The notes below the pieces were generated by a model that saw only the letters and a program-made list of their open reading frames with translations, made no database searches and had not been told where the DNA came from. From JAEXNA01 sp050486105 (GTDB lineage Bacteria; Vulcanimicrobiota; Xenobia; Xenobiales; JADMJV01), in the NCBI GenBank assembly GCA_050486105.1, contig JBJHCR010000141.1, positions 1 to 15,612 on the forward strand: DNA of 15,612 nt, read 5' to 3'. A program made the position numbers and the translations under genes. Numbering within the stretch: the stretch's first letter is position 1; the number at the start of each line of letters is the position of its first letter. This document shows, one piece after another, positions 6,742 through 14,415 of this stretch.

Positions 6742-9165
6742 ATGGGACAGGAGTCTGACACTAAGCCTAGAGACGACTCGAGCCTCAGGTTGCTGACTCG
6801 ACCAGGTCTCCTGTTCTTCGGCCTGAGTTTTCTCTTTTATTCACCGGTGCTGTTTGGGCAGATCTTTTTGCCCACGGGTTACCTAAGTTTAAATTCTCTC
6901 TGGTACGATCCCTCTCAGAATCCTGGAAACGTCGATATGTTCGACGCCGTCGTATACTACTACCCCTTAGACACTTTCCTGAGATCCGAACTCCTGCAAG
7001 GGTGCTTTCCATTTTGGAATCCCCACAATTTGGCTGGACATCCGGTGGCTTTCAACGGCCAGAGTGGGTTCTTCTATCCCATAAAGCTCTTACTCCTAGC
7101 AGTCTTTCCGGCTTGGGTCGCCCACAGTTTGTCACTGTGGTTTCACACCGGGTTGGCCGGCTTCGGCAGTTGTCTCCTGGCCAAGGAACTCGGTTTATCC
7201 GAGAGAGCCAGTTTGTTTTTCGGCATCGCCTGGATGTTCAATGGGTTCTTGTCCGTTTGGCTTCAACTGGGATTCATCACCACTTGCGCAGCCCTATTGC
7301 CTATATGTCTGCTCTTTGCCCTGAGAAGCCTGGACCGTCCGATTTATATTCCAGCTTTCTCAGCTGTCCTGGCTATGCTCTTGGTCTCGGCTCATCTTCA
7401 GTTCGTGGTCTATTTTCTCATATTTGGACTGGCTGTCGGACTGCTAGCGGGGCGGCCTTGGAGCCTCAACAGGGCTGGAACGGTCCTGTTCGGCGTTGCT
7501 GGAGGAGGAGCTCTCGCCGCTCCTTATTTGCTTCCTTCGATCGTCTTGATGCTTTCCTCTCAGCGCCCGGAGCGCAGCCCGGAACATCTTATGGACAACT
7601 ATGCACAGTTTTTCGCCTCTGCGCCGGGAACTCTGGTTTTTCCCGACCTTTTCGGAAACCCAGCTTCCCTGTTTGCTTTGGCTCGGATCCAGGGGAGCGG
7701 AAACTTCATTTTCTCCGAGACCTGCCTCTATCTCGGCATAGTTCCCCTTTGGCTCGCATTCGTCAGCGTTGGTCATCGCCTAGGACGCCTCTATTTTGGG
7801 GCGGCGATCCTAACTTTCGTGCTGCCTGCGACTCCTTTGTATCTCGTCTTATTGCAAACTGTTCCGGGTCTAGACCGTTTAGGCTCGGTGCGCTTCGTGG
7901 GCTTGGTCCACCTTTTCTTGATTCTAGCTGCGGCTTACGGATTGGAGTCCGTTCTCAATAGACCCAACTCCAGGACCATGGATTGGGCCTGGGCAGGGAT
8001 TTTCGCTTTGGGATGTCTGGCTTGGTGGCAAGGGATGACCTTGAAGGCTCAGGGTTGGCAAAGGCTGATGGGAAGTTCTGAGCTAAGGCTACCAACTCCA
8101 GACCTGGCCTATAATCGGGAGGAGTTTGTTCTTCTGCTTAAGGAAGGCTTTGAATTCTGTTATTCCTGGCAGAACCCCAACCTCTTTGGACCAGTGTTGA
8201 TCTTGATTGGACTCACGGTGTTCGTTTTCTCCAAACGCTCTAGATTCTGGATCTGGTTCTTGATCGGAGCGACGCTTTTGGACCTGGTGCTCTTTTCCTA
8301 TCGTTTCAATCCCCCATCCTCTAGGACGCTCTTGTTCCCCACTCGGCCGGAGCTGAGCTATCTGCAAGAGCATGCCGCTCTCTCCCGTGTAGCCGGGCTT
8401 GGAACGGTCAAACCGAACACCCTTCTACCCTTCACGCTGAATGATGCCGGGGGCTACGATTCCTTTTATCCCAAGGATTCGAACCTGTTTTATAGCGCCT
8501 TGCTCGGTTTGCCCCCTGGTCGGAGATTGGGCCAGCAGGTTTTCTTGGGAGAGCGCCTCAATCCCAGGTTGCTCGATCTTCTAGGCGTGCAGTATCTGAT
8601 CGGTCGTCCAGGTGGCCTTAACCCCGGAGGGGAGAGAATCGAGAGCGGGGTTCTTCCTCTGTTTCGCAGAGAAACGGCTCTTCCTAAGTGCTACTTGGTT
8701 TCGTCCTACGAGGTGATCGCAAATGATGAGGAAGTCCTTACTCGTCTGAAGGACTCTGACTTCACAATTCGAGATTCCGTGGTGCTGAATCGGGATCCGG
8801 GAGTGAACTTGGAAGGCGCAACAGAAGCAGGCGCATCTCTCAAGATTGAAAGCTTTAGACCGAATCGAGTGGATCTCCAGGTCGTAAGTCCCCAGCCTCA
8901 AATCCTGGTTCTCAATGATGCCTGGAGCCCCGGATGGAGGGCCCAGATCAACGGGAAACCCGTTGAAATTTATCGAGCCAACCAAATGTTTCGAGCTGTG
9001 AGCTTAGAGTCCGGCGACTCCCAGGTGACCTTCAGGTTTATTCCCCCATTTTGGAGGTTGTCCTGGATTCTCTTCGGATTGATGCTTTTGGTACTATCAA
9101 TCACGCTGTGGGTTCAACTCCGAACGGGCCCAGTCGGAAAGGGAGTGCCGACGAAGGTGCCCTAA
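6742..9165 (+). CDS. YfhO-family multi-spanning membrane protein (putative GT-C glycosyltransferase)
   Basis: An 807-aa polytopic inner-membrane protein. After a first membrane segment (about 22-42) comes a periplasmic loop with acidic residues (Asp65, Asp68) and the family stretch YYYPLDTFLRSELLQG...FWNPHNLAGHP (72-101). A series of hydrophobic helices follows to about residue 535. Then there is a soluble extracytoplasmic domain with the YfhO hallmark LNDAWSPGWRAQINGKPV, and a final membrane helix near the C-terminus. Bacillus YfhO works with a GT2 polyprenyl-phosphate glycosyltransferase to decorate lipoteichoic acid outside the membrane. The GT2 of the convergent operon is the natural partner here, so I infer transfer of a lipid-linked deoxysugar to an exported acceptor. 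ATG at 6742 is the only good start, with a weak and somewhat distant ribosome site. The last 69 bases overlap the 3' end of the convergent SDR gene. Confidence 0.85.
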   Translation: MGQESDTKPRDDSSLRLLTRPGLLFFGLSFLFYSPVLFGQIFLPTGYLSLNSLWYDPSQNPGNVDMFDAVVYYYPLDTFLRSELLQGCFPFWNPHNLAGHPVAFNGQSGFFYPIKLLLLAVFPAWVAHSLSLWFHTGLAGFGSCLLAKELGLSERASLFFGIAWMFNGFLSVWLQLGFITTCAALLPICLLFALRSLDRPIYIPAFSAVLAMLLVSAHLQFVVYFLIFGLAVGLLAGRPWSLNRAGTVLFGVAGGGALAAPYLLPSIVLMLSSQRPERSPEHLMDNYAQFFASAPGTLVFPDLFGNPASLFALARIQGSGNFIFSETCLYLGIVPLWLAFVSVGHRLGRLYFGAAILTFVLPATPLYLVLLQTVPGLDRLGSVRFVGLVHLFLILAAAYGLESVLNRPNSRTMDWAWAGIFALGCLAWWQGMTLKAQGWQRLMGSSELRLPTPDLAYNREEFVLLLKEGFEFCYSWQNPNLFGPVLILIGLTVFVFSKRSRFWIWFLIGATLLDLVLFSYRFNPPSSRTLLFPTRPELSYLQEHAALSRVAGLGTVKPNTLLPFTLNDAGGYDSFYPKDSNLFYSALLGLPPGRRLGQQVFLGERLNPRLLDLLGVQYLIGRPGGLNPGGERIESGVLPLFRRETALPKCYLVSSYEVIANDEEVLTRLKDSDFTIRDSVVLNRDPGVNLEGATEAGASLKIESFRPNRVDLQVVSPQPQILVLNDAWSPGWRAQINGKPVEIYRANQMFRAVSLESGDSQVTFRFIPPFWRLSWILFGLMLLVLSITLWVQLRTGPVGKGVPTKVP

Positions 9166-9957
9166 GGAGTGGTCTAAGCGTTGGGAATTGAAGACCGTAT
9201 GGCCGGATTCTTGGAGCAGGGCTTCCTGTGGCCAAGGCATCAATTCCAACTCCGGCGAAAGTAGCGAGGCGGCCTCTCGCAGACTAAGGTCTTCTCCTCC
9301 GACATTGAAGATCTGATTCCAACACTCGGACTTTCTCGAGGCGCTAGTCATAATCCGGCAGAGATCCTCCACATGAGTGAAGGTTCTCCTCAGGCTCCCG
9401 TCACCATAAAGAGAAATGGGGAGTCAGGTACGAACTCGATGGAGCATGTGCCATAGGATGCCGTGAGGTGGCTTGGAATCGGCGGGGCTCGGTCCATAGA
9501 GCACCCCTATCCGAAAGGTTAGAAACTTGAGCCCTCGTTGTGAGGAAAAGATTCTGAGGTACTCTTCAGCAGCGAGTTTGGTCAGGGCGTAAGGCGTCTT
9601 GGGGTCCTTGGGATCGTCTTCGAGGAGCGGGTTCTCCGAGCCTCGGTACACCAGCCTGCTGGAGGGAAACACCAGCAGGGGTGGCTTCTCTTTCCTGAGG
9701 AGGGCGTCCATGACATGAAGCACGGCCAAGACATTGCTCGATAGGAAGTCTTCGTACTCCTGCCAGCTTTGACTGGGGCCGGTGCGCCCGGCCATCATAA
9801 AGACCGTTTCCACTTCTAGATCCAGACCATCCACGTCCCTCTTAGAGCAGAGATCCACTCTCCCGGGAGCGACGACTTCGAAACCTTCCTTCCTGAGGTG
9901 GGAGACCAGGTGTCGTCCGATGTAGCCGGTGTCGCCAAGGACCAAGACGCGAGTCAT
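9097..9957 (-). pseudogene. SDR-family NDP-sugar epimerase/4-ketoreductase interrupted by in-frame TGA
   Basis: Continuous extended-SDR homology runs through a single frame of 286 codons, broken by one TGA at 9424-9426 (codon 178). Before it are the NAD motif GDTGYIG (8-14), active-site Ser99/Ser100, and the Tyr123-x3-Lys127 catalytic pair (YALTK). After it the same frame continues with the conserved LYGDGSLRRTFTHVEDL segment and FNVGGEDLSLREA. No frameshift is needed. A single C-to-T change in CGA would explain the stop and restore Arg. The intact protein would be a sugar 4-ketoreductase or epimerase finishing the deoxysugar pathway. Its ATG overlaps the GT2 stop by 4 nt. Alternatives are stop readthrough (the context TGA-C is often leaky), a functional 177-aa fragment, or a sequencing error. 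Confidence 0.75.
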
Positions 9958-10889
9958 TCAGGGGAGGTTTCTTCATCAATCAAGTAGAGTGGTCGGTCTT
10001 TCACTCCCTGAAAGGTCTTGCCCAGATAAAGCCCGATGGTTCCAAGGACGGTGACGATCACTCCCGAGTAGAAGCTGACCATGGTGGCCAAACTGGCCCA
10101 TCCAGGAGCGTGATAGGTACCCATAAAGAACAAAATAATTAAGAGAGCGGCACCGAGGACCGAGAGCATAGTGAAGATCAACCCCAAGGTGACTACTAGG
10201 CGAAGCGGCTTGTCCGAGTAGGCGATAGCGGTGTTCAGGGCCAGTTGGAGCTTCTTGCGGAATGAGTAGGAAGAGCCTGAGCCGTCAGGTCGAGCCTGAT
10301 GAGTGATGGGGACTTTGGTTCGCCGAAATCCGACCCATTCCATCAGGAGAGGAAAGTAGCGGTCGTTCTCCTGGAAGCGGCAGATAGCGTCGACGGCTTT
10401 TCTGTGGAGTAGGGCAAAGTTTGCCACCGTGGGGTCTTGTTGGGTATCGGTGAGAAAACCCATAAGGCGATTGAATAGGAAAGAACTCAGCCTTTTCCCT
10501 GCGCTGTCTTCCCGGACTGCCCGACTCCCTTGGACGATTTCGTATCCTTCTTGGGCCTTTTGATAAAGGAGCAGAATGTCTTCGGGGGGGTCTTGCAAGT
10601 CGCAGTCAAGAACGACCACCCATTCTCCTCGACTAGCTTGAAGTCCGGCGTGGATGGCGGCCTGTTGGCCAAAGTTCCGGCTCAAGCGGAGCCCTCGGAC
10701 TTGTTGGTATTCCTTGCTCGCCCGCAAGACTGCTTCCCAGGAGTTGTCGGGGCTTCGATCTTCCACCAGGATGATTTCGAAGCTCGTGCTGATTCGTGAG
10801 GCTGCCTGAACAGTTCGGCGGGTGAGTTCTTCGATGAGCTCGGCTGCCCCATAAACAGGAGAAACGACAGAGAGATGGACGGAACTCAC
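9954..10889 (-). CDS. GT2 polyprenyl-phosphate glycosyltransferase (GtrB/CsbB/DPM-like)
   Basis: This 311-aa enzyme would transfer a sugar from an NDP-sugar to undecaprenyl phosphate on the cytoplasmic face. The GT-A domain starts with LSVVSPVYG (6-14), has VEDRSPDNSW (42-51), and carries metal-binding DCDLQDPPE (95-103). The segment GSRAVREDSAGKRLSSFLFNRL (121-142) matches the membrane-interface region of the GtrB/dolichol-phosphate mannose synthase group. Two C-terminal membrane helices lie at about 230-257 and 265-290. The start is GTG at 10889, inside a GTGA overlap with the methyltransferase stop and preceded by AGGA; the 77 codons open upstream are shadow of the methyltransferase. Its stop overlaps the SDR start (ATGA). 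The position in a deoxysugar operon suggests that the donor is the sugar made here. Confidence 0.92.
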   Translation of the reverse strand: MSSVHLSVVSPVYGAAELIEELTRRTVQAASRISTSFEIILVEDRSPDNSWEAVLRASKEYQQVRGLRLSRNFGQQAAIHAGLQASRGEWVVVLDCDLQDPPEDILLLYQKAQEGYEIVQGSRAVREDSAGKRLSSFLFNRLMGFLTDTQQDPTVANFALLHRKAVDAICRFQENDRYFPLLMEWVGFRRTKVPITHQARPDGSGSSYSFRKKLQLALNTAIAYSDKPLRLVVTLGLIFTMLSVLGAALLIILFFMGTYHAPGWASLATMVSFYSGVIVTVLGTIGLYLGKTFQGVKDRPLYLIDEETSPE

Positions 10890-11587
10890 TTCAAGGTCCT
10901 CACAAAGTACTGGGCTCCCAACGGGCACCACTCGAAGTAGCGGTCTAGAAAGGTGAATTTCTTGAGCCAACCGAGAGGTGGGATGAAAAACAGAAAGCCG
11001 CCAGAGCTCTTTCTGAAGTTCAGCTCTCTCAGGCAAGCCAAGAGGTTTGGTCTTGAGAGCAGCTGGGCGTCTTCGTCGAAGGGGCAGTCGCGAACGACTT
11101 TGCGGGTCACCGGGTTCCAAGGGTTGTGTTCGAAAACATAGAGCCTCCCATTGGGCGTGAGAACTCTTCGGGCCTCGAGGAGAAAACTTGCTTGAGCAGG
11201 CGGAGCTATGTGATGCAGCACCATTGAGATTAAGACGGCTTCGAAATGATTGTCTGGGTACGTGAGTCTCGCTCCGTCATAGGCGGTCAACTGGGCCCGA
11301 ATCCCTCGGGCGGCCGCTGCTTCAAGACTTTTTTCGGAGACATCCGTTCCGTAGAGACGGGCTTGAGGGAGGGCGTGCTGAAGCTGCTCCAAGATTCGCC
11401 CAACGCCACAGCCCAAATCCAGCATTCGACCCCCGAATTCTCCGGTTTCACACTCTACCAACTTGTCGACCTTGCCTTGAACGAAATGGCTGGTCTCCAT
11501 GCCACAGAGCTCTGCTGCCCGGGCGAGTTCTTGCTCGTAGTGGGCAGCAAAGGGGTCGAAGTTGTCGAACTCACGGGTAGCCGTCAA
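10886..11587 (-). CDS. Class I SAM-dependent methyltransferase
   Basis: The 233-aa Rossmann-fold methyltransferase has SAM motif I LDLGCGVG (56-63), an acidic strand-2 residue Asp82, and motif IV-V regions around VLISMVLHHI (118-127) and ARRVLTPNGRLYVFEH (139-154). The distinctive EHNPWNP...CPFDEDAQLL stretch (153-177) recalls methyltransferases in polysaccharide clusters, as far as I can judge by eye. It may O- or N-methylate the deoxysugar or the acceptor glycan; the sequence does not say which. The start is TTG at 11587, one base after the rmlA stop, with AGGAG about ten bases upstream. No ATG or GTG lies in frame between the rmlA stop and the conserved FDPFAAHYEQE start region. Its stop overlaps the GT2 start by 4 nt. 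Confidence 0.88.
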   Translation of the reverse strand: MTATREFDNFDPFAAHYEQELARAAELCGMETSHFVQGKVDKLVECETGEFGGRMLDLGCGVGRILEQLQHALPQARLYGTDVSEKSLEAAAARGIRAQLTAYDGARLTYPDNHFEAVLISMVLHHIAPPAQASFLLEARRVLTPNGRLYVFEHNPWNPVTRKVVRDCPFDEDAQLLSRPNLLACLRELNFRKSSGGFLFFIPPLGWLKKFTFLDRYFEWCPLGAQYFVRTLK

Positions 11588-11588
11588 A

Positions 11589-12500
11589 TCAGATGTTCTC
11601 CTTTTCCCGCACCGGTGCCGGGATGCTTCCCCTTTGCACATCGGCGAGAACCTCGAGCAAGTACTGCCCGTAGCCACTAGCTTCGAGTTCTTTGGCCAAG
11701 CTTTTTAGTTGGGCGGCCGAGATCAACCCCAGCCGATAGGCGATCTCTTCCGGGCAGCCAATCTTGAGTCCCTGCCGCTTCTCGATGGCTTGAACGAAAA
11801 GGCCGGCGTCCAAGAGCGAGTCGAAGGTCCCGGTGTCAAACCAAGCCGTTCCTCGCCCAAAAATCTCCACTTTAAGCTTGCCGGTGTTGAGGTATTCTCG
11901 ATTGAGATCGGTGATTTCGTACTCTCCACGAGAGCTGGGTTGGAGAGCCTTGGCTTGTTCGACCACGGAATTGTCGTAAAAGTATAACCCGGGAACGGCA
12001 TAGTTGGACCGGGGATGTTTAGGTTTCTCCTCGAGAGAAACGGCCAAGCCCCTGGAGTCAAACTCCACCACTCCGTAGACTTGTGGATTGGCGACACGAT
12101 AGGCAAACACCACCGCCCCATCAGGCTGTAGGCAGCGCTGCAGAGTTTGCTGAATTCCCGTCCCATAAAAAATGTTGTCCCCTAGTATGAGCGCTACTGA
12201 ATCGTCCCCAATGAAGTTCTCCCCAAGGACGAAAGCTTGGGCTAAGCCGTTTGGGACATTCTGGGGGCAGTACTCGAGAGTGAGGCCCCACTGGGACCCA
12301 TCCCTGAGTAACGTCTGGAAGGCCGGAAGTTGATCGGGACTCGATATCAGCAAGATCTCTCGAATCCCCGCCAGCATGAGGATTGACAAGGGATAGTAAA
12401 CCATCGGCTTGTCGTAGACCGGAATGAGCTGTTTGGAGATGGTCAGGGTCAGAGGGTTCAGCCGGGTTCCCTTACCCCCGGCAAGGATGATGCCCTTCAT
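11589..12500 (-). CDS. rmlA: Glucose-1-phosphate thymidylyltransferase (RmlA)
   Basis: Makes dTDP-glucose and pyrophosphate from glucose-1-phosphate and dTTP, the first committed step of dTDP-deoxysugar synthesis. The 303-aa length matches the long RmlA class. The nucleotidyl-transfer signature LAGGKGTRL (6-14), Lys23-Gln24 in SKQLIPVYDKPM, Asp108 in LGDNIFYG, EEKP (157-160) and WFDTGT (220-225) are all present, so the enzyme should be active. The start is ATG at 12500, overlapping the rmlB stop (ATGA), with GAGGGA upstream. It is the second gene of the five-gene operon. Confidence 0.97.
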   Translation of the reverse strand: MKGIILAGGKGTRLNPLTLTISKQLIPVYDKPMVYYPLSILMLAGIREILLISSPDQLPAFQTLLRDGSQWGLTLEYCPQNVPNGLAQAFVLGENFIGDDSVALILGDNIFYGTGIQQTLQRCLQPDGAVVFAYRVANPQVYGVVEFDSRGLAVSLEEKPKHPRSNYAVPGLYFYDNSVVEQAKALQPSSRGEYEITDLNREYLNTGKLKVEIFGRGTAWFDTGTFDSLLDAGLFVQAIEKRQGLKIGCPEEIAYRLGLISAAQLKSLAKELEASGYGQYLLEVLADVQRGSIPAPVREKENI

Positions 12501-13558
12501 GCTTGAGTTCCCTCTTTGGTTGCCGCTGAATGCATGACCTCATCGATCCACCGGCGGTTGTCCAAATACCAGGAAACCGTGGCACGCAGTCCAGATTCAA
12601 GCTCCGTCCTAGGCTTCCAGCCGAGCTCTTGGCGGAGCTTACTCGAATCTATGCTGTAACGGAAGTCATGCCCAGGCCGGTCTGAAACGAAGCGGATCAG
12701 CTGATTTGAGGTCCCTTCTGGGCGACCCAGTTTTTCGTCGGCCAAGCGGCAGAGCTCTTTGACTAAAGTGAGATTGGTTTGCTCGGAATCTCCTCCAACA
12801 CCGTAACTTTCTCCCACCCGTCCCTGCATGAAAATCAGATCGATCGCTTCGCAATGGTCCTCAACGTACAACCAATCCCGAACGTTTTCTCCAGTCCCAT
12901 AAATCGGGATGGGCTCTTGATGGAGAATACGATGGAGGCATAAAGGAATGAGCTTTTCCGGAAACTGAAAGGGGCCGTAATTGTTCGAGCAATGGACAAT
13001 CTTGATCGGGAGACCGTAAGTGGTGTGATAAGACCGGACCAAGTGGTCCCCCGCTGCCTTGGAGGCGGCATAAGGGCTCCTGGGAGCGTAGGGGCTGTTC
13101 TCGGTGAAGCTGCCTTCGGGACCCAAACTCCCGAACACTTCGTCGGTCGAGATGTGACAAAAGGGCCCTCCAACTTCCTGCCAGCTCTCCTTGGCCACCT
13201 CCAGCAAACAACTCGTTCCCAAGACGTTGGTGGTAAGGAACTTTGCCGGGGACTCGATCGACCGGTCCACGTGGGTTTCGGCGGCCAGATGGATGACGGC
13301 ATCCACTCGGTGCGTGCTGAAGACTTTTCGAACAGTCTGAGGGTCGGAAATGTCTCCGTGTTCAAACCTGAAGTTAGGGAGTGCCTCGACTTCGGCCAAG
13401 TTCCGCCGGTGACCCGCGTAGGTCAAGAGGTCCAAAACAATGATCTGCGTCTCGGGATAGAGCCGGACAAAGCGCTTGGTGAGGTGAGATCCAATAAATC
13501 CAGCCCCTCCGGTGATCAAAATTGAATGGTACATAGGGTTCGCGTGCGGTCCGTTCAT
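12497..13558 (-). CDS. rmlB: dTDP-glucose 4,6-dehydratase (RmlB)
   Basis: Converts dTDP-glucose to dTDP-4-keto-6-deoxyglucose using tightly bound NAD+. The 353-aa protein has the NAD motif TGGAGFIG (16-23), AAETHVDRS (92-100), the catalytic Thr-Asp-Glu (138-140) in STDEVFG, and Tyr163-x3-Lys167 (YAASK). It also has SNNYGPFQFPEKL (191-203), which is diagnostic for RmlB. I chose ATG at 13558 because GGGAAGACGAGA lies directly upstream; the Met at residue 9, nearer the homology start, has no ribosome site. It heads the minus-strand operon and is divergent from the 2,3-dehydratase gene. Its product is the branch-point substrate for that dehydratase, while the L-rhamnose enzymes RmlC and RmlD are not in the window. 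Confidence 0.97.
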   Translation of the reverse strand: MNGPHANPMYHSILITGGAGFIGSHLTKRFVRLYPETQIIVLDLLTYAGHRRNLAEVEALPNFRFEHGDISDPQTVRKVFSTHRVDAVIHLAAETHVDRSIESPAKFLTTNVLGTSCLLEVAKESWQEVGGPFCHISTDEVFGSLGPEGSFTENSPYAPRSPYAASKAAGDHLVRSYHTTYGLPIKIVHCSNNYGPFQFPEKLIPLCLHRILHQEPIPIYGTGENVRDWLYVEDHCEAIDLIFMQGRVGESYGVGGDSEQTNLTLVKELCRLADEKLGRPEGTSNQLIRFVSDRPGHDFRYSIDSSKLRQELGWKPRTELESGLRATVSWYLDNRRWIDEVMHSAATKEGTQA

Positions 13559-13644
13559 TCTCGTCTTCCCAGGCTTTTCGGATATTCAAGGCTACATCCC
13601 TGGAAAGACAGGGAGGTCCTCGCCAGGCTCTGAATGAGTTGGGC
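13559..13644. promoter_or_regulatory. Divergent control region, rmlB operon / dehydratase pair
   Basis: About 85 bases separate the two divergent transcription units of the deoxysugar pathway, so both promoters must overlap or lie inside the flanking genes. It contains a perfect inverted repeat, TCCCTG-N6-CAGGGA, at 13597-13614 that could be an operator or a start-site hairpin. TTGAATAT at 13582-13589 (minus strand) is an AT-rich candidate for a -10 region. The boxes are not assigned with confidence. Confidence 0.4.
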
Positions 13645-14415
13645 ATGGACACCGCCAAATCGCAAAGATACCAACGGTCTTGGCAGAGCTACCGAGAAGC
13701 TATCAAGGCTCAGTTTCCGGACCTTGAAGAGAGGCAACTCGAGTTTCAATTTGAGTCCCTCGAGGATTGGTCCCTTTTTCACTCTTTGGAAGAGGTGAAA
13801 TCCTGGTTTCTTGAGCAGCGTAGCCATCCCAGTATGAAGGTGGAAGAGGTTCCTTTGGCCGAGTGTCAGGCTTGGTCGGTGGATCGCCAGACCGGCAACA
13901 TTGGGCACCAGAGCGGAGAATTCTTCGTGGTCCACGGGTTGAGAGTGCGAACGCGCGACAGGGAAGCACCCGGTGGCTGGGACCAACCGATTCTCACTCA
14001 AGTCGGCTTCGACGGCGGATTGCTCGGTTTGCTGAGGCAGCGCCACGCAGGGGTTCCCCATTACCTATTGGAAGCCAAGTTTGAGCCTGGGAACTACCAT
14101 CTGGTGCAGTTGAGCCCCACGCTTCAAGCGACCTTCAGCAACCTCAAACGGGCCCACCACGGTCGCAAACCTCATTTCTCGGAGTTCTTTGAAGAAGCAG
14201 AGCAACATCTCGTTCACTATGACCAATGGCTTTCCGAGGACGGCGGGCGCTTTTTTCGAAAGCGCAACAAAGGAATGTTGGTTGAGGTTGAGCCCGAAAC
14301 TGAAGTCTCATTGCCTCCAGGCTTTCGGTGGTTCAGTCTTTATCAGATCAAGCGGCTCCTCTGGGAGAATGCCTGGGTCAACCCCCACATAAGAGGGATC
14401 ATCGCTCACCTATGA
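13645..14415 (+). CDS. Single-domain NDP-hexose 2,3-dehydratase
   Basis: It would remove the C2 hydroxyl from dTDP-4-keto-6-deoxyglucose, giving an unstable 3,4-diketo-2,6-dideoxy sugar. The 256-aa product carries one full copy of the family domain: HQSGEFF (88-94), WDQPI (112-116), EPGNYHLVQLSPTLQAT (147-163), SNLKRAHHG (165-173), and SEDGGRFFRKRN (197-208). Characterised enzymes such as EvaA and TylX3 are about 450-490 aa with two tandem copies, so this protein is half-length. It appears complete rather than truncated, ending in the usual family terminus (NPHIRGIIAHL). Deviations include Gly210 where Asn is usual after KRN-x. ATG at 13645 is preferred to the TTG two codons earlier; the ribosome site is weak. 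The stop overlaps the next start (ATGA). Confidence 0.87.
   Translation: MDTAKSQRYQRSWQSYREAIKAQFPDLEERQLEFQFESLEDWSLFHSLEEVKSWFLEQRSHPSMKVEEVPLAECQAWSVDRQTGNIGHQSGEFFVVHGLRVRTRDREAPGGWDQPILTQVGFDGGLLGLLRQRHAGVPHYLLEAKFEPGNYHLVQLSPTLQATFSNLKRAHHGRKPHFSEFFEEAEQHLVHYDQWLSEDGGRFFRKRNKGMLVEVEPETEVSLPPGFRWFSLYQIKRLLWENAWVNPHIRGIIAHL

Noticed and set aside
9166..9423. Separate small gene starting at GTG 9372 downstream of the TGA
   Set aside because: It is in the same frame as the upstream SDR part and begins in the middle of the conserved THVEDL motif, so it is the C-terminal piece of the same gene and not an independent start.
9097..9957. Reading TGA as a sense codon (recoded genome or selenocysteine) to rescue the SDR gene
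   Set aside because: TGA ends rmlB, rmlA, the methyltransferase, GT2, GT1, the second ALDH and the 2,3-dehydratase, most of them at tight overlaps with the next start. The SDR family has no selenocysteine at this place and I see no supporting structure.
10890..11120. Long N-terminal extension of the GT2 protein
   Set aside because: It overlaps the methyltransferase almost entirely, is Arg/Pro-rich without similarity, and the GTGA junction with AGGA upstream gives the expected start.
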